Counted from the stretch's first letter, positions 33,496-42,489 are shown. The stretch: DNA of 64,000 nucleotides from Collinsella tanakaei (GCF_021531055.1 NZ_JADYTL010000003.1:1-64000), one strand, 5' to 3'. Numbers and translations: made by a program. Notes: a model not told the origin generated them from the letters alone.

Positions 33496-34509
33496 CTACA
33501 GGATGAGCAGCAACGCCCAGCAAACAGCCACGAACGCGAACGTCCACGGGAAGCGGACGACCATCGCGCCGAACTCGCGGATGATGGAGCGCAGCCACGT
33601 GTCGCGCTGCGTGGCGGACCCCATGACGTCGGCGTCGATACCCATCGTGCGCGCAAGGTTCACGCAGCGCAGCGCATGGAAATCGCTCGTCACCAACAGC
33701 ACGCGATACGGCTGGCCGCCGGCGAGCCGGTCCATGACGGAACGCGACAGCTCCAGGTTCTCCCGCGTGGTGCGCGAGGCGTCCTCGATGGCGAGCGACT
33801 TCTTAGGTACGCCGCGATCTCGCAGGTAATCGCACATGACGCTCGCCTCGGACACGACCTCGTCGGCGCCTTGACCGCCCGACACGACGATCGTGCCGCG
33901 CCTGCCCTGACGCTCCCACATCGTGTACGCGCTATCGAGGCGCCCCATGAGCAGCGGCGAGGGACGCGTGCCCGAAAGCGCCGCCCCATGCACGAGGATG
34001 AACCGGTAGGGTTGCTTGCGGTCGGGCACCATCTCGCGCCCGGCGATGCGGTACGCGAAGGAACACAGGCTCAACGCGACGAGCGCGAACGAGAGCCACA
34101 GGGCCTCGAATGCGAACAGGTTGACCACCGCGTCGACGACGGCGTTGTCCGCGGCCTCCATCGCCTGCGGGACCAACGTGTACAGCACCGCGATCGCGAA
34201 CGCGCCCGCGATCGGCGCGCCGGAGGCGGCACTCACGCGTCCATCGCGGATGAGCACCATGACGCCGTTGAGCGCGAGCAGCTCGACGGCGAGCAACGGG
34301 AAGATGAGCATGAGCGAGTACGCGGGGATCGAAAAACCGTTCTCGCCCCAACACGTCAGGCCCGCAAGGGACAGAAACAGCGCAAGGGTAAACGGCACCG
34401 CCGCCCGATAGAACACGCGCGCGCCCATTCGAAACGCCACGATGAGCGCTACCAGGCAGACGAGCGCCAAGACCCCCATCATCATGTCCCCCGTGATGTC
34501 GATCATCAT
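33496..34509 (-). CDS. Membrane protein with YdcF/SanA-type (DUF218) domain
   Basis: 337 residues. Five or so hydrophobic segments fill residues 1-165. The DUF218 domain begins at FILVHGAALSG and includes VVSGGQGADEVVSEA, the conserved E in that segment, TTRENL and LLVTSDFHALR. A final hydrophobic stretch closes the protein. Related proteins (SanA, ElyC, YdcF) have been linked to envelope integrity, but the enzymatic activity of this group is poorly defined. The start could lie a few codons inside, at the second or third Met cluster. Confidence 0.85.
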   Translation of the reverse strand: MMIDITGDMMMGVLALVCLVALIVAFRMGARVFYRAAVPFTLALFLSLAGLTCWGENGFSIPAYSLMLIFPLLAVELLALNGVMVLIRDGRVSAASGAPIAGAFAIAVLYTLVPQAMEAADNAVVDAVVNLFAFEALWLSFALVALSLCSFAYRIAGREMVPDRKQPYRFILVHGAALSGTRPSPLLMGRLDSAYTMWERQGRRGTIVVSGGQGADEVVSEASVMCDYLRDRGVPKKSLAIEDASRTTRENLELSRSVMDRLAGGQPYRVLLVTSDFHALRCVNLARTMGIDADVMGSATQRDTWLRSIIREFGAMVVRFPWTFAFVAVCWALLLIL

Positions 34510-34545
34510 ATCGTCACCAATCCATTCGGCATCTTACCGAGCGCA

Positions 34546-35451
34546 CTACGCCAAGCCCTGGCGCTCCAGGAAGTCGAACGCGAGCTCGACCCACGCGCGA
34601 ACGGCGTGGGCGCGGTCCTCATTATCGCAGCGCGTGTTGATGTTCGCCACGGACAGACCGTGCCCTCCTTGGTCGAACACGTGCAGCTCGTGGACGACGC
34701 CCTCGCGTGCCATCGCCTGCGCCAGATCGTACACCTGGCAGATGGGGCAGGTCTTATCGTCTGCCGTCCCCCATACGAACGTCGGCGGCATGTCACGCGA
34801 GACGTGCGTGGTCGGACAGACCTCCGCCATGCGCTCGTCGGTCGCCTCGCCGCCGATGACCATGGCGATGTAGTCGTTGAGCAGGTCGCGGCCGGTCTTG
34901 CCGCCGGTCTTGGGCACGCGAAGGTCGATGCGCGGGTCGCGCGTCTGCTCGTCGCGGATGACGCGCATGTCGAGCACGGGATACGCCAGGATCGCCGCAT
35001 CGGGACGGAGCCGGTCGGGTCGCTCACCTGTGATCGCGGCGAACGGGCCGCTTTTCCATTGCGCTGCGAGCGAGGCGCAAACAAAGCCGCCGGCGGAAAA
35101 GCCGACGACCGTCACCTTGTCGGGATCGACATGCCACGCCTTGGCGTTCGCGCGCACGGTGGCGACCATCTTGGCGAGGTCGGCCTCGGGATTCGGAAAG
35201 GACACGTTGCCGGTGGAACTCGTCACGTAGTCGAGCACGAACGCTTGGAAGCCGCGATTCAAAAACTCGAACGCCACGGGCTCCTGCTCATGCGCGCTGA
35301 TGGCGGTAAAACTTCCCCCACCGCAGATGACGACGGCCGGACGCGGCTCGTCGGCGCGGGCCGGCACAGGTTCTGCCAGGTAGGCGGTATAGGTTGCCGG
35401 ATACTCCGCGGTCGGTTCCTCGCCCCACAGGGCGTGCTGTTCTATGATCAT
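34546..35451 (-). CDS. Alpha/beta hydrolase (esterase)
   Basis: 301 residues from the ATG at 35451, with GAGGAA upstream. It shows the oxyanion GGGSF segment, the nucleophile elbow VVGFSAGGFV, the acid probably in VWGTADDKT, and the histidine in DQGGHGLS. The layout is that of the BD-FAE/acetyl esterase group. It has no signal peptide, so it acts in the cytoplasm. It follows the DUF218 gene by 36 bases in the upstream direction and may share its message. Confidence 0.88.
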   Translation of the reverse strand: MIIEQHALWGEEPTAEYPATYTAYLAEPVPARADEPRPAVVICGGGSFTAISAHEQEPVAFEFLNRGFQAFVLDYVTSSTGNVSFPNPEADLAKMVATVRANAKAWHVDPDKVTVVGFSAGGFVCASLAAQWKSGPFAAITGERPDRLRPDAAILAYPVLDMRVIRDEQTRDPRIDLRVPKTGGKTGRDLLNDYIAMVIGGEATDERMAEVCPTTHVSRDMPPTFVWGTADDKTCPICQVYDLAQAMAREGVVHELHVFDQGGHGLSVANINTRCDNEDRAHAVRAWVELAFDFLERQGLA

Positions 35452-35594
35452 CGATTCCTCGCGTTCGTCGGGTGTGCCGTCCGTCTAGGGTATACCATTC
35501 CGACCCCATGGGACGGAACGGACAGGTTGCCTCGTCCCATGTTCGCAGGATGGGTACATAGACGGTATCCGGCCAACGCGAGAAAGGAAGAGCA

Positions 35595-35993
35595 ATGGAT
35601 GAGGTCCTGGAGTATCTGAAGAAGAACCCGACGTACTTCTTGGCGACAGTCGACGCCGACGGAAACCCGCAGGTGCGGCCCTTCGGCACGATCGCGAAGT
35701 TCGAGGACAAGCTGTACATCCAGACCGGCAAGGTCAAGCCGGTGTCCGACCAGATGCTTGCGCATCCGCGCATCGCCATCAGCGCGGTCGATGCCGAGGG
35801 CGGTTGGCTGCGTCTCACCGCCGACGCCGTGCTCGACGATCGCCTCGAGGCGCGTCAGGCGGTTTTAGGCGAGTACCCCGAACTCCAGAGCATGTACGCC
35901 GCCGATGACGGCAACTGCGAGGTCTTCGCCCTCGAAAACGTGACCGCGACCTTCTGCTCGTTCACCGCCGAGCCCAAGACCGTCACGTTCTAA
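35595..35993 (+). CDS. Pyridoxamine 5'-phosphate oxidase-family flavin-binding protein
   Basis: 132 residues with a GAAAGGAAG ribosome site. The split-barrel fold is indicated by NPTYFLATVDADGNPQVRPF, the following GKVKPVSDQM segment and RIAISAVDAEGGWLRL. Such proteins bind FMN or F420 and reduce small molecules. The substrate is unknown. It is a lone gene, divergent from the esterase and followed by a PE3 palindrome. Confidence 0.88.
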   Translation: MDEVLEYLKKNPTYFLATVDADGNPQVRPFGTIAKFEDKLYIQTGKVKPVSDQMLAHPRIAISAVDAEGGWLRLTADAVLDDRLEARQAVLGEYPELQSMYAADDGNCEVFALENVTATFCSFTAEPKTVTF

Positions 35994-36006
35994 CTTCATG
36001 CCGCGA

Positions 36007-36079
36007 CATGGGTTCGTTGGGGACGTGTCCCTTCCAACCCACAATGGGTTGGAAGGGACACGTCCCCAACGAACCCATG
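36007..36079. repeat. PE3 palindrome, 73 bases, perfect
   Basis: The 35-base arms (starting CATGGGTTCGTTGGGGACG) are exact complements around a 3-base loop. It separates the PPOX gene from asnS. Single-arm fragments occur near 33460 and 15853. Confidence 0.93.
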
Positions 36080-36100
36080 CAGCCCCGAAACATCGCGGGC

Positions 36101-36109
36101 TGGTATGAT
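36101..36109 (+). promoter_or_regulatory. Extended -10 promoter of asnS
   Basis: TGGTATGAT has the TGn extension with a near-consensus -10. It starts 55 bases before the asnS ATG. There is no room for a T-box leader. Confidence 0.55.
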
Positions 36110-36155
36110 GGTGGGCGGCCAGTCTATCCGCTCATATCTAAGAACAGAGGTCTTT

Positions 36156-37559
36156 ATGGATCGCACCAAGATCGCCCAGCTCTACGCCGACGCCGAGGCG
36201 CTCGGCGGCAGCCGCGTCACGGTCGCCGGATGGGTCAAGTCCGTCCGCGACATGAAGAACTTCGGCTTCGTCACCGTCAACGACGGCAGCTGCTTCCGCG
36301 ACCTGCAGATCGTCATGAACCGCGACGATCTCGCCAACTACGACGAGATCTCCCATCAAAACGTGTCGGCCGCCGTCATCGCGACCGGCATCGTCAAGCT
36401 CACGCCCGACGCGCCGCAGCCCTTCGAGCTCACCGCCGAGACCATCGAGGTCGCCGGTCCCTCCGCGCCCGACTACCCGCTGCAGAAGAAGCGCGCCACC
36501 GTCGAGTTCCTGCGCACGCAGCAGCATCTGCGCCCGCGCACGAACCTGTTCCGCGCCGTGTTCCGCATCCGCTCCGCGGCGGCGGCGGCCATCCACCGCT
36601 TCTTCCAGGACCGCGGCTTCGTCTACGTGAACACCCCGATCATCACCACCTCCGACTGCGAGGGCGCCGGCGAGATGTTCCATGTGACGACCTTCGACCC
36701 CGCGCACACGCCCACAACCGACGCCGGCGAGACCGACTGGAGCCGGGACTTCTTCGGCAAGGCCGCCTCGCTCACCGTGTCCGGCCAGCTCAACGCCGAG
36801 AACTTTGCCATGGCCTTCGGCGACGTGTACACCTTCGGCCCCACCTTCCGCGCCGAGAACTCCAACACCACGCGCCATGCCGCCGAGTTTTGGATGATCG
36901 AGCCCGAGATCGCCTTCGCCGACCTCGCCGACGACATGGACCTCGCCGAGGATATGCTCAAGTACGTCATCAACGACGTCATGGCAACATGCCCCGATGA
37001 GCTCAACATGCTCAACAAGTTCGTGGACAAGGGTCTCATCGCCCGCCTGACGCACGTGGCGACCTCCGACTTCGCGCGCGTGACCTACACCGAGGCCATC
37101 GAGATCCTCGAAGCCGCAGTCGCCGCCGGCCACGCGTTTGAGTATCCCGTGAGCTGGGGCATCGATCTGCAGACCGAGCACGAGCGCTTCCTCACCGAGG
37201 AGCACTTCAAGTGCCCGACGTTCGTGACCGACTACCCCGCCGAGATCAAGGCGTTCTACATGCGCATGAACGACGACGGCAAGACCGTCGCCGCCGCGGA
37301 CTGTCTGGTGCCCGGCATCGGCGAGATCATCGGTGGCTCCCAGCGCGAGGAGCGTCTGGACGTCCTCGAGCGCCGTATCACCGAGCTCGGCATGGACGCC
37401 AGCCAGTACAAGTACTACCTCGACCTGCGCCGTTACGGCACCTGCAAGCACGCCGGCTTCGGCCTGGGCTTCGAGCGACTCGTGATGTACCTCACCGGCG
37501 TGGGCAACATCCGCGACGTCATCCCGCATCCGCGGACCGTCGGCAACGCCGAGTTCTAG
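36156..37559 (+). CDS. asnS: Asparaginyl-tRNA synthetase
   Basis: 467 residues from the ATG at 36156 (ACAGAGG upstream). The N-terminal OB-fold anticodon domain ([19 protein letters not shown]) is followed by the class II catalytic core: motif 2 near [25 protein letters not shown] and motif 3 [15 protein letters not shown]. The GGSQREER and [11 protein letters not shown] segments are characteristic of AsnRS rather than AspRS. Length is normal. It charges tRNA(Asn) in the cytoplasm. It is transcribed alone between an extended -10 promoter and a terminator. Confidence 0.97.
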   Translation: MDRTKIAQLYADAEALGGSRVTVAGWVKSVRDMKNFGFVTVNDGSCFRDLQIVMNRDDLANYDEISHQNVSAAVIATGIVKLTPDAPQPFELTAETIEVAGPSAPDYPLQKKRATVEFLRTQQHLRPRTNLFRAVFRIRSAAAAAIHRFFQDRGFVYVNTPIITTSDCEGAGEMFHVTTFDPAHTPTTDAGETDWSRDFFGKAASLTVSGQLNAENFAMAFGDVYTFGPTFRAENSNTTRHAAEFWMIEPEIAFADLADDMDLAEDMLKYVINDVMATCPDELNMLNKFVDKGLIARLTHVATSDFARVTYTEAIEILEAAVAAGHAFEYPVSWGIDLQTEHERFLTEEHFKCPTFVTDYPAEIKAFYMRMNDDGKTVAAADCLVPGIGEIIGGSQREERLDVLERRITELGMDASQYKYYLDLRRYGTCKHAGFGLGFERLVMYLTGVGNIRDVIPHPRTVGNAEF

Positions 37560-37576
37560 GGTCTTCTCAACCTGAG

Positions 37577-37619
37577 CGACCCGCTGCAGCGCACCGCACT
37601 GCAGCGGGTCGTTTCCTTT
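37577..37619 (+). terminator. Terminator of asnS
   Basis: A perfect 13-bp stem (37577-37589 with 37599-37611) with a 9-base loop is followed by TTTCCTTT. Confidence 0.93.
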
Positions 37620-37620
37620 G

Positions 37621-37716
37621 TCGGGGATGTGATTTCACCCCAGGGGTTTTTCTACATGGGGCAGGACTCGTCCTGCCCCATGTAGAAAAACCCCTGGGGT
37701 GAAATCACATCCCCGA
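37621..37716. repeat. PE1 palindrome, 96 bases, perfect
   Basis: Outer layer TCGGGGATGT, middle GATTTCACCCCAGGGG, then TTTTTCTACATGGGG instead of the TTTTGTTGCACCGG found at other loci, and inner layer GCAGGAC. It starts directly after the asnS terminator. Confidence 0.95.
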
Positions 37717-37951
37717 CATCGCAAACCCGAAAGATGGAATTACATCGTGCATCGGCAAGCGCGTCGTTTCGACCGACCGCCGGCACGAAGATTAACAATT
37801 GGTATCACGCGCGCGGAGGTCAGGGCCGACGGTGCATGCACTTTTATCATGAAAAGCTATCTGTACTCTATTGGGATGGAGCGCCGCGCATGACGGGGCG
37901 CTCTGCTGCATCACATTCGGAACAGGTCCGAAGGAAAGGGAGGTTGCGCCC
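37717..37951 (+). other. Leader region of the binding-protein genes
   Basis: No gene. A 7-bp hairpin GAGCGCC/GGCGCTC occupies 37879-37903, and the ribosome site AAAGGGAGG lies at 37936-37944. I looked for a T-box because related transporters carry one, but the conserved TGGNACCGCG is absent. Confidence 0.4.
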
Positions 37952-38950
37952 ATGAAACGGCTCACAACCATCGCTTCCGCCGTCGTCACGGGGACGCTTG
38001 CGCTGGCGCTCGCCGCGTGCGGAGGTGGCGACGCTTCCGAGGCCGGCTCGACGACCGAGTCCGCCGACGGCACCACGTATAAGATCGGCGTCCTGCAGCT
38101 GACCGAGCACGCCGCACTCGACGCCTCCAACGAGGGCTTCGTGGCGGCGCTCGACGACGCCGGCATCTCCTACGAGATCGACCAGCAAAACGCGCAGAAC
38201 GACCAGTCCGCCTGCCAGACCATCGCGAGCAAGCTCGTGAACGATGGCGACGACCTCATCCTCGCCATCGGCACGCCGGCGGCCCAGGCCGTCTCGAGCG
38301 CGACGAGCGACATCCCCATCATCGGCACCGCCATCACCGACTTCGCCGAGTCGGGTCTCGTCGCCTCTAACGAGGAGCCCGGCGGCAACGTGACCGGCAG
38401 CTCCGACCTCACGCCCGTCTCCGACCAGATCGAGCTGCTCGAGCAACTCGTGCCCGACGCCAAGACGGTCGGCCTGCTCTACTGCACCGCCGAGTCCAAC
38501 TCCGAGGTCCAGATCTCCATGGCCGAGGAGGCGCTTGACGCGGCGGGCATCGCCCACGAGCGCTACACTGTCTCGAGCTCCAACGAGATCCAGCAGGTGA
38601 TCGAGTCCATGGTCGGCAAGGTCGACGCGATCTACACCCCGACCGACAACACCATCGCCGCCGGCATGGCGACCGTGTCCATGGTCGCCAACGAGAACGA
38701 CCTGCCCGTCATCGTGGGCTGCGACACCATGGTCGAGGACGGCGGTCTGGCCTCCTATTCCATCAACTACTACGACCTGGGCTACAAGGCAGGCGAGATG
38801 GCCGTCGAGATCCTGACCGAGGGCGCCGACCCCGCCGAGATGCCCATCGCGTACCTTGCGGCCGAGGACTGCCAGCTCATCGTCAACCAGGCGACCGCCG
38901 ACGAGGTCGGTATCGATATCTCCGGCCTCGAGGACGCCGAGACCGTCTAG
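37952..38950 (+). CDS. ABC transporter substrate-binding lipoprotein 1 (TrpX-like)
   Basis: 332 residues. The signal peptide ends in a lipobox LAAC (Cys 22). The mature part belongs to the ABC_sub_bind type (PF04392) seen in TrpXYZ systems: KIGVLQLTEHAALDASNEG, QQNAQNDQSACQTIA, TPAAQAV, TAITDF, LLYCTAESNSEVQ and TDNTIAAGMATV. These proteins import aromatic amino acids or related compounds. A second, very similar copy follows 72 bases downstream. Its permease and ATPase lie beyond a terminator at 40633-42360. Confidence 0.9.
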   Translation: MKRLTTIASAVVTGTLALALAACGGGDASEAGSTTESADGTTYKIGVLQLTEHAALDASNEGFVAALDDAGISYEIDQQNAQNDQSACQTIASKLVNDGDDLILAIGTPAAQAVSSATSDIPIIGTAITDFAESGLVASNEEPGGNVTGSSDLTPVSDQIELLEQLVPDAKTVGLLYCTAESNSEVQISMAEEALDAAGIAHERYTVSSSNEIQQVIESMVGKVDAIYTPTDNTIAAGMATVSMVANENDLPVIVGCDTMVEDGGLASYSINYYDLGYKAGEMAVEILTEGADPAEMPIAYLAAEDCQLIVNQATADEVGIDISGLEDAETV

Positions 38951-39022
38951 TACCCCACGCGCCGACACACGGACCGGCGCGACCAACCCATGCTCGACCG
39001 CATGGACCGAGGAGGAACCACC

Positions 39023-40057
39023 ATGAATCCCACCACGTTTTCCCGCCGCTCGTTCGCCAAGGGCTTCGCCGGCATGGGCGCCATCGCGCTCACCGGCGCG
39101 CTCGGCCTGTCCGGCTGCGGCGGCGACTCCGCCGGCAACGGTTCGGCCGCGCCTTCCGGTGACGGCACCACCTACAAGATCGGCGTGCTGCAGCTGACCG
39201 AGCACACCGCACTCGACGCAGCCAACGCCGGCTTCGTCAAGGCGCTCGACGATTCGGGCATCTCCTACGAGATCGAGCAGCAGAACGCGCAGAACGACCA
39301 GTCCGCCTGCCAGACCATCGCGCAGACCCTGGTCAACGACGGCTGCGACCTGATCTTGGCGATCGCGACCCCGGCGGCGCAGGCCGTCGCGGGCGCCACG
39401 AGCGACATCCCCATCGTGGGCACCGCCATCACCGACTTCGCCGCCTCCGGCCTCGTCGAGGACAACGACGCACCCGGTGGCAACCTCACCGGCACCTCGG
39501 ACATGAACCCGGTCGCCGATCAGATGGACCTGCTGCAGCAGCTGCTCCCCGACGCCAAGACCGTCGGTCTGCTCTACTGCACCGCCGAGTCCAACTCCGA
39601 CATCCAGATCGCCATGGCCGAGGAGGAACTCGACGCGCTGGGCATCGCGCACGAGCGTTACACCGTGTCCTCCTCCAACGAGATCCAGCAGGTCGTCGAG
39701 TCCATGGTCGGCTCGGTCGACGCGATCTACACCCCGACGGACAACACCATCGCCGCCGGTATGACCACCGTCGCCATGGTGGCCAACGAGGCTGGCGTGC
39801 CCACCATCTGCGGTGAGGTCGGCATGGTGGAGAACGGCGGCCTGGCGAGCGTCTCGATCAACTACGAGGAGCTCGGCTACCGCGCGGGCGAGATGGCCAT
39901 CGAGATCCTGACCGAAGGTGCCGATCCCGCCGAGATGGCGATCGGCACGATGACCGCCGACGAGTGCGACCTCGTCTACAACCAGGCGACCGCCGACGAG
40001 GTCGGCGTGGACGTCTCGATGCTCGCCGAGGAGGGCGGCACCGACGTGAGCGCGTAA
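39023..40057 (+). CDS. ABC transporter substrate-binding lipoprotein 2 (TrpX-like paralogue)
   Basis: 344 residues from an ATG preceded by GAGGAGGAA. The leader is different from copy 1: it carries a twin-arginine-like SRRSFAKGF and ends LSGC. The mature part is mostly the same as copy 1 (KIGVLQLTEHTALDAANAG, QQNAQNDQSACQTIA, YCTAESNSDIQ), showing tandem duplication. Differences cluster in the region after TDNTIAAGM (for example VPTICGEVGMVENGG versus LPVIVGCDTMVEDGG), near the expected ligand cleft, so the two may bind different ligands. Confidence 0.9.
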   Translation: MNPTTFSRRSFAKGFAGMGAIALTGALGLSGCGGDSAGNGSAAPSGDGTTYKIGVLQLTEHTALDAANAGFVKALDDSGISYEIEQQNAQNDQSACQTIAQTLVNDGCDLILAIATPAAQAVAGATSDIPIVGTAITDFAASGLVEDNDAPGGNLTGTSDMNPVADQMDLLQQLLPDAKTVGLLYCTAESNSDIQIAMAEEELDALGIAHERYTVSSSNEIQQVVESMVGSVDAIYTPTDNTIAAGMTTVAMVANEAGVPTICGEVGMVENGGLASVSINYEELGYRAGEMAIEILTEGADPAEMAIGTMTADECDLVYNQATADEVGVDVSMLAEEGGTDVSA

Positions 40058-40086
40058 GGCGCACGCCAGCACACGCAACCGATGAG

Positions 40087-40119
40087 GCGGCCGGGACCAT
40101 CGCGTCCCGGCCGCTTTTT
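40087..40119 (+). terminator. Terminator after binding protein 2
   Basis: A perfect 10-bp stem GCGGCCGGGA with its complement and an 8-base loop are followed by TTTTT. Confidence 0.95.
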
Positions 40120-40124
40120 CAAAG

Positions 40125-40188
40125 CGACAAGTTTGTACCTGGCACCATCTTGTCGCCCGACAAGATGGTGCCAGGTACAAACTTGTCG
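40125..40188. repeat. PE4 palindrome, 64 bases, perfect
   Basis: Thirty-one-base arms (beginning CGACAAGTTTGTACCTGG) are exact complements around two bases. A shorter inner dyad CTTGTCG/CGACAAG also exists within it. Confidence 0.93.
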
Positions 40189-40190
40189 GC

Positions 40191-40428
40191 AGGGGCTCTG
40201 TGCTGACAGCCGGGACTCTGTACTGACAGCGGAGGCTCTCTACTGACAGCAGGGACTCTGTACTGACAACTCGAACTCTGTACTGACAGCCAAAACTCAC
40301 TACTGACAGAAATCGGCCGAAATGCCCTGTTCGTGTCAATTGAGAGTTTTCACTGTCAGTACAGAGTTCCTGCTACCAGCGCGGGTTCCTGCTGCCAACA
40401 CTCAACCCCGCTATCAGCGCGAACCCCC
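40191..40428. repeat. Array of 20-bp repeats in two opposing arms
   Basis: Six units of exactly 20 bases run from 40191 to 40310 (typical unit GGGACTCTGTACTGACAGC). After a 40-base gap, about four units in inverted orientation and with increasing decay run from 40351 to 40428 (CTGTCAGTACAGAGTTCCT, then GCTACCAGCGCGGGTTCCT and so on). No reading frame covers it. It fills the space between the two halves of the ABC transporter locus. Confidence 0.88.
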
Positions 40429-40535
40429 AACCGTCGGCAAACGCCCCACCGGCCGGCACGACCACCCTGCCGCCTCCCCCCGTCGTTTCAGGAGGGTTAC
40501 ACGGGCCACGTGCCCCAACCCATCTCTGCATAAAG

Positions 40536-40612
40536 TGGTACACTTCCGCGATGTATCTGCATCGTTTATGCGATGAACCCCGACGGGCGTGCTCGCCGGG
40601 GTTCATTTGGCT
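40536..40612 (+). promoter_or_regulatory. Promoter and leader hairpin of the ABC permease
   Basis: TGGTACACT (40536-40544) looks like an extended -10 box. A hairpin with TGAACCCCG and CGGGGTTCA arms at about 40572-40607 follows and ends in CATTT, so it may attenuate transcription into the permease gene. Confidence 0.45.
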
Positions 40613-40632
40613 CACATAGGGGAGGAAGCGTT

Positions 40633-41562
40633 ATGGGGCTCGCTCTGCTTGGCGCCGTATCTCAGGGTATCCTCTGGGGCATCATGGTCCTCGGCGTGTT
40701 CATCACGTATAAACTGCTCGACATCGCCGATCTGACGGTCGACGGCAGCTTCGCGCTCGGCGGCAGCGTGTGCGCGGTGCTCGTCGTGGGCGGGATGGAT
40801 CCGCTGATGGCGATTCTTCTCGCCATGATCGCCGGCATGGTCGCCGGCGCCGTGACGGGCTTTTTGCACACCGTGTTCGAGATTCCCGCGATCCTCGCCG
40901 GCATCCTCACGCAGATCGGCCTTTGGTCCATCAACCTGCGTATCATGGGTAAGTCCAACACCCCGCTGCTCAAGAACGACACCATCTTCTCCCAGGTCAC
41001 CGACGCGACCGGCCTGTCCGCCAACGGCGGCGCCATCATCGTCGGCCTCATCGTAGCGGTGCTGATCATCGTCGCCCTGTACTGGTTCTTCGGCACCGAG
41101 ATCGGCTCGGCCTGCCGCGCCACCGGCAACAACGAGGCCATGGTGCGCGCCCTCGGCGTCAACACCAAGATCACCAAGATGATCGCCCTCATCCTGTCCA
41201 ACGGCCTCGTCGGCCTGTCGGGCGGCCTCATCTGCGAGAGCCAAAAGTACGCCGATATCGGCATGGGCACCGGCGCCATCGTCATCGGCCTTGCCGCCAT
41301 CGTCATCGGCGAGGTGCTGTGGCGCATCCTGCCCGGCGCCAAGCTGCATGCCTTCGGTGGCCGTCTCGCCTCCGCCGTCGTGGGCTCGGTGGTCTACTTC
41401 CTCATCCGCGCCATCGTGCTCCAGCTAGGCATGGACGCCAACGACATGAAGCTGCTGTCGGCGATCATCGTGGCTCTTGCCCTGTGCATCCCCGTCGTGT
41501 GGGAAAAGTACCAGCTCAAGCGTTCCTACACCCGCGCATCGCGCCCGGAAGGGGGTCGATAG
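40633..41562 (+). CDS. ABC transporter permease (TrpY/LivH-like)
   Basis: 309 residues from the ATG at 40633, preceded by GGAGGAA. About eight membrane segments are visible. The family (branched-chain permease type, PF02653) is shown by LDIADLTVDGSFALGGSV, GFLHTVFEIPAILAGILTQIGL and ATGNNEAMVRALGVN. It works with the ATPase encoded 3 bases downstream and presumably with one or both lipoproteins upstream. It forms the membrane channel of an aromatic-amino-acid-type importer. Confidence 0.92.
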   Translation: MGLALLGAVSQGILWGIMVLGVFITYKLLDIADLTVDGSFALGGSVCAVLVVGGMDPLMAILLAMIAGMVAGAVTGFLHTVFEIPAILAGILTQIGLWSINLRIMGKSNTPLLKNDTIFSQVTDATGLSANGGAIIVGLIVAVLIIVALYWFFGTEIGSACRATGNNEAMVRALGVNTKITKMIALILSNGLVGLSGGLICESQKYADIGMGTGAIVIGLAAIVIGEVLWRILPGAKLHAFGGRLASAVVGSVVYFLIRAIVLQLGMDANDMKLLSAIIVALALCIPVVWEKYQLKRSYTRASRPEGGR

Positions 41563-41565
41563 ACC

Positions 41566-42360
41566 ATGCTTAAGGTCACCGATGTCTGCAAGACCTTCAA
41601 CGCCGGCACCATCAACGAGAAGCGTGCCCTCGTCAACGTGAACCTGCATCTGGCTCCCGGCGACTTCGTGACCGTCATCGGCGGCAACGGCGCCGGCAAG
41701 TCCACGCTCATGAACATGGTCGCGGGCGTGTACCCCATCGACTCCGGCGTGATCGAGCTCGACGGCAAGGACATCTCGCTGCTCTCCGAGCCCGCGCGCG
41801 CCAAGTACCTGGGCCGCGTGTTCCAAGATCCCATGATGGGTACGGCCGCCGACATGCAGATCGTGGAGAACCTCGCCATGGCCAAGCGTCGCGGCAAGGC
41901 CCGCACGCTTGCCTGGGGCGTCACGAAGGCCGAGAAGGACGAGTACGCCGAGCGTTTGCGCGAGCTGGGGCTGGGGCTCGAGAAGCGCCTAACCAGCAAG
42001 GTGGGCCTGCTGTCCGGCGGCCAGCGCCAGGCGCTGACGCTGCTCATGGCCACGCTCACCGAGCCCAAGCTGCTGCTGCTCGACGAGCACACCGCCGCCC
42101 TCGATCCCAAGACGGCCGCCAAGGTCCTCGAGCTCACCGAGCAGATCGTCGGCGAGCACCATCTGACCACCCTCATGGTCACCCACAACATGAACGACGC
42201 CATCCGCTTGGGCAACCGCCTGATCATGATGCACGAGGGTCGTATCATCTACGACGTGGCGGGCGAGGAAAAGCGCGCGCTCACCGTGGCCGACCTGCTA
42301 CAGAAGTTCGAGGAGGTCTCGGGCGGCGAGCTCGCCAACGACCGCATGCTGCTCAGCTAG
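41566..42360 (+). CDS. ABC transporter ATP-binding protein (TrpZ-like)
   Basis: 264 residues. Walker A is GGNGAGKST, the signature is LLSGGQRQALTL, Walker B is LLLLDEH and the switch histidine is in VTHNMNDAI. It starts 3 bases after the permease stop, with GGAAGGGGG as ribosome site, so the two are translationally coupled. It powers import by the upstream permease. A PE1 palindrome follows the gene and may act as terminator. Confidence 0.95.
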   Translation: MLKVTDVCKTFNAGTINEKRALVNVNLHLAPGDFVTVIGGNGAGKSTLMNMVAGVYPIDSGVIELDGKDISLLSEPARAKYLGRVFQDPMMGTAADMQIVENLAMAKRRGKARTLAWGVTKAEKDEYAERLRELGLGLEKRLTSKVGLLSGGQRQALTLLMATLTEPKLLLLDEHTAALDPKTAAKVLELTEQIVGEHHLTTLMVTHNMNDAIRLGNRLIMMHEGRIIYDVAGEEKRALTVADLLQKFEEVSGGELANDRMLLS

Positions 42361-42372
42361 AACATGCGCCCG

Positions 42373-42479
42373 GGCGCCCCCCGACGTCAAATAACCCCAG
42401 GGGTTTTTCTACATAGAGGAGCCAGATCGGCTCCTCTATGTAGAAAAACCCCTGGGGTTATTTGACGTCGGGGGGCGCC
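42373..42479. repeat. PE1 palindrome, 107 bases
   Basis: Arms are exact complements of about 51 bases. Outer layer GGCGCCCCCCGACGTC, middle AAATAACCCCAGGGG with TTTTTCTACAT, inner layer AGAGGAGCC. It lies between convergent genes. Confidence 0.95.
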
Positions 42480-42489
42480 TAGCGCGATA

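Noticed and set aside
36080-36155. T-box leader before asnS
   Set aside because: The leader is under 60 bases, too short, and lacks the T-box core.
37717-37951. T-box riboswitch before the TrpX-like genes
   Set aside because: TTGGTATCACGCG resembles the T-box core superficially, but the conserved TGGNACCGCG, specifier region and terminator/antiterminator are missing.
40191-40428. CRISPR array
   Set aside because: Units are contiguous 20-mers with no unique spacers, the second arm is inverted, and no cas genes are nearby.
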